Positions 6,310 through 8,337 of a stretch of DNA of 8,337 nucleotides are shown here, one piece after another. A program made the position numbers and the translations under genes. The number at the start of each line of letters is the position of its first letter. Within the stretch, counting starts at the first letter, position 1. This DNA is from Bacteroidota bacterium (lineage in GTDB: Bacteria; Bacteroidota; Bacteroidia; Bacteroidales; UBA10428): assembly GCA_029268165.1 (NCBI GenBank), contig JAJUGM010000138.1:1-8337 (forward strand), read 5' to 3'. The notes beneath the pieces were generated by a model. It made no database searches. It was not told where the DNA came from and worked only from the letters and a program-made list of their open reading frames with translations.

Positions 6310-7638
6310 ATGAACGTAGTCATTGGAAGTAAAGAATATTTTCCCGGAATAGGGAAGATAAAGTATGAAGGGCGTGAATCAAAAAACCCCCTTGCATTCA
6401 AATTTTACGATGAGAATAAAGTAGTTGCCGGAAAAACCATGAAAGATCATTTCAGGTTTGCAATGGCTTACTGGCATACTTTGTGCGGCACTGGCGGTGA
6501 TCCTTTCGGGCCGGGTACAAAATCCTTCCCCTGGAATGAAGGTAATGACCCGGTTACGATTGGTAAAAATAAGATGGACGCAGCCTTTGAATTCATGACC
6601 AAACTTGGTTTGTATTTCTACTGTTTCCACGATTATGACCTGGTAGAAGAAGCGAATAATATTACCGAATCTGAAAAGAGGCTTCAGGCCATGATTGAAT
6701 ATGCAAAAGAAAAGCAAAAAGCATCAGGCGTGAGATTATTATGGGGCACAGCAAATCTTTTTTCACATAAGAGATACATGAACGGAGCTGCTACAAATCC
6801 CGATTTCAATGTTATTCCCTGGGCCGCCACACAGGTAAAAAATGCTATTGATGCTACCATCGAACTGGGTGGCGAAAATTATGTTTTCTGGGGAGGCCGC
6901 GAAGGATATATGTCGCTACTTAATACCAATACCAAACGCGAACTCGACCACATGGCCATGTTTCTTACAAAGGCACGCGATTATGCACGTAAACGTGGCT
7001 GGAAAGGTACTTTTCTGATTGAACCCAAGCCTATGGAACCTTCAAAGCATCAGTATGACTATGACGCACAAACTGTTATTGGTTTCCTCCGTCACTATGG
7101 CCTTGATAAGGATTTTAAACTGAATATTGAAGTTAACCATGCCACACTTGCAGGACACACATTTCAGCACGATTTGCAAATGGCTGCTGATGCCGGTATG
7201 CTTGGAAGTATCGATGCCAACCGGGGTGATTATCAGAACGGATGGGATACTGACCAGTTTCCGCTGAATATTTACGAACTAACTGAAGCCATGCTGGTTA
7301 TTCTTCAGGCAGGTGGGTTTACTACAGGCGGAATAAATTTCGATGCCAAAACCCGCAGAAATTCTACCGACCTTGAAGATATCTTTATAGCTCACATCAG
7401 TGGAATGGATGCTTTTGCAAGAGCACTGCTTGTTGCCAATGATGTACTCACAAAATCAGATTATCTGAAGCTCCGCAAGGAAAGATATGCATCGTTCGAC
7501 AGCGGAGATGGTAAAGCTTTTGAGGAAGGTAAACTTTCACTTGAAGACCTGCGTAACCTGGCTCTTAAAAATGGTGAACCTGAACAAATAAGCGGAAAAC
7601 AGGAATTATATGAAACTATCTTAAATCAGTATATTTAA
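6310..7638 (+). CDS. xylA: Xylose isomerase, class II (Bacteroides/Piromyces type)
   Basis: This 442-residue TIM-barrel metalloenzyme interconverts D-xylose and D-xylulose using two divalent metal ions (Mg, Mn or Co). The length and N-terminal extension (Y.EG.....LAF..Y) mark class II. All expected active-site residues are present: H107 and D110 in CFHDYDLVEE (ring opening), E238 and K240 in IEPKPMEPSKHQYDYD, E274 and H277 in IEVNHATLAGH, D302 in SIDANRGD, D313 and D315 in GWDTDQFP, and D345 in GGINFDAKTRR. Their numbering is a constant five higher than in the Piromyces enzyme, as I recall it. This is the type of isomerase that functions in yeast. The gene is last in the operon: xylB ends 42 nt upstream and an intrinsic terminator begins 38 nt downstream. 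The usual neighbour, a xylose/proton symporter, is absent here. Confidence 0.97.
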   Translation: MNVVIGSKEYFPGIGKIKYEGRESKNPLAFKFYDENKVVAGKTMKDHFRFAMAYWHTLCGTGGDPFGPGTKSFPWNEGNDPVTIGKNKMDAAFEFMTKLGLYFYCFHDYDLVEEANNITESEKRLQAMIEYAKEKQKASGVRLLWGTANLFSHKRYMNGAATNPDFNVIPWAATQVKNAIDATIELGGENYVFWGGREGYMSLLNTNTKRELDHMAMFLTKARDYARKRGWKGTFLIEPKPMEPSKHQYDYDAQTVIGFLRHYGLDKDFKLNIEVNHATLAGHTFQHDLQMAADAGMLGSIDANRGDYQNGWDTDQFPLNIYELTEAMLVILQAGGFTTGGINFDAKTRRNSTDLEDIFIAHISGMDAFARALLVANDVLTKSDYLKLRKERYASFDSGDGKAFEEGKLSLEDLRNLALKNGEPEQISGKQELYETILNQYI

Positions 7639-7676
7639 TTTCTGTTTGAATTTTTCAGACATCATAAAGCACAATT

Positions 7677-7705
7677 AACCCTGTTTGCAAAGACAGGGTT
7701 TTTTT
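7677..7705 (+). terminator. Intrinsic terminator of the xylose operon
   Basis: AACCCTGT (7677-7684) pairs perfectly with ACAGGGTT (7693-7700) around an 8-nt loop. A T:G closing pair could extend the stem to 9 bp. Seven consecutive T residues run from 7699 to 7705. It lies 38 nt after the xylA stop and closes the regulator-xylB-xylA unit. On the minus strand the same hairpin is followed only by TTAATTG, so it is a weaker stop for the convergent HlyD gene. Confidence 0.88.
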
Positions 7706-7803
7706 GATTTTCAAGATATTTAACTCCAATTAATCATTAGGTCGCTATACTCCTGATGCAATCAGAGTGTAATATATTATTTCAGTCTGTTGCCTGATAT
7801 CTT

Positions 7804-8337
7804 TTATCTGCCCAACGCTTTGTGTTTGTATAAGATATGGCGCAACGGATTTACTATTCGTGTTAATAAAGTTAGTTCTTCAGTAATGATTTCAGCTGTT
7901 CCGGGCATTTCCTGCTGAAATGGAATCATTTTACCGTAAGTTGTTCTTAACGAATCTTCAAGTTCAACCTGCACCAGGTAAGCTGTTTCATTGGGAGCAG
8001 CAGCAATTGATTCTACGCTGCCTTTAAGCATACCAAACTCAAGATGCGGATAACTATTAAGTTTAATGATTACCTGCTGACCTTTTTTTACTTTGCCTGC
8101 ACCTTCCATACCAAGCTTAAGCTTACCAATGATTCTTCCCTGATTTTCAGGTATTACACTCATAACGAGTTCTCCTTCCCTTACGCTTTGATTTTCATTC
8201 CAGATTTGGCTAAAACTTACTTTGCCTTCTAGCGGCGCTGTAAGCACATATTTTTTTTCCCAGGTTGCAATAGATGACATAAGATTAAGAAAAGATTCTT
8301 TTATCATCCGCTCTTTCTGACTGGCTGCTTCGTTAAG
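7804..8337 (-). CDS. HlyD-family periplasmic adaptor, C-terminal part, cut by the right edge
   Basis: The reading frame is open from the right edge to a TAA at 7806-7804, giving the last 177 residues. The methionine codon at 8307-8305 is internal: ten more in-frame codons (LNEAASQKER) precede it and continue the helical hairpin. The order is coiled-coil end, second half of the lipoyl domain (YVLTAPLEGKVSF, then IWNENQSVREGELVMSVIP), beta-barrel (GRIIGKLKLG to LEFGMLKGSVESI), and a C-terminal GTAEIITEELTLLTRIVNPLRHIL. This ending is one I associate with Bacteroidetes adaptors paired with peptidase-containing ABC transporters that export double-glycine leader peptides such as bacteriocins. The adaptor would link an inner-membrane ABC exporter to an outer-membrane TolC-like channel. 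Partner genes, if present, lie beyond 8337. The gene converges on the xylose operon and is functionally unrelated to it. Confidence 0.88.
   Translation of the reverse strand, partial: LNEAASQKERMIKESFLNLMSSIATWEKKYVLTAPLEGKVSFSQIWNENQSVREGELVMSVIPENQGRIIGKLKLGMEGAGKVKKGQQVIIKLNSYPHLEFGMLKGSVESIAAAPNETAYLVQVELEDSLRTTYGKMIPFQQEMPGTAEIITEELTLLTRIVNPLRHILYKHKALGR

Noticed and set aside
7749..7768. Imperfect hairpin ACTCCTGAT / ATCAGAGT as terminator of the minus-strand HlyD gene
   Set aside because: The stem is 8 bp with a bulged C and a 3-nt loop, and no T-run follows in either direction.

Overview
The window comes from a low-GC Bacteroidota (Bacteroidetes) chromosome. The signs are a two-component-type beta-propeller (Reg_prop) plus Y_Y_Y sensor, a Nudix-family sugar regulator, a class II xylose isomerase of the Bacteroides type, AT-rich gene starts without clear Shine-Dalgarno sequences, and a perfect match to the Bacteroidetes promoter (TTTG, 20-nt spacer, TAnnTTTG).

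Layout, left to right. (1) Positions 1-101 (minus) hold the first 33 codons of a gene that runs off the left edge and begins with a signal-peptide-like sequence. (2) Positions 102-450 are a very AT-rich divergent intergenic region with no promoter I can assign, only a repeated TATTCAG element. (3) Positions 451-3831 (plus) encode an 1126-residue membrane sensor: signal peptide, fourteen propeller blades, Y_Y_Y domain, one membrane helix, then coiled coil - GAF - coiled coil, with no histidine kinase, receiver or DNA-binding domain. (4) Positions 3832-4027 hold an 11-bp-arm inverted repeat that overlaps the -33 element of a consensus promoter. (5) Positions 4028-7638 (plus) form a three-gene xylose operon: Nudix/winged-helix regulator, xylulokinase (xylB) and xylose isomerase (xylA), closed by a strong intrinsic terminator at 7677-7705. 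(6) Positions 7804-8337 (minus) hold the C-terminal 177 residues of a HlyD-type adaptor of the kind paired with peptidase-containing ABC exporters, running off the right edge.

How the genes work together: XylA converts D-xylose to D-xylulose and XylB phosphorylates it to D-xylulose 5-phosphate, which enters the pentose phosphate pathway. The co-transcribed regulator, whose Nudix catalytic motif is degenerate, probably senses xylose or a derivative and acts at the inverted repeat over its own promoter. No xylose transporter lies in the operon. The sensor upstream has its own reading unit and no visible output domain, so its link to xylose is only positional. The HlyD gene converges on the operon and belongs to a separate export locus.

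Most interesting points: the output-less propeller/GAF sensor, the operator-promoter overlap together with the corrected regulator start, the identical 13-nt leader in front of two operon genes, and the resemblance between the signal peptides of the divergent partial gene and the sensor.
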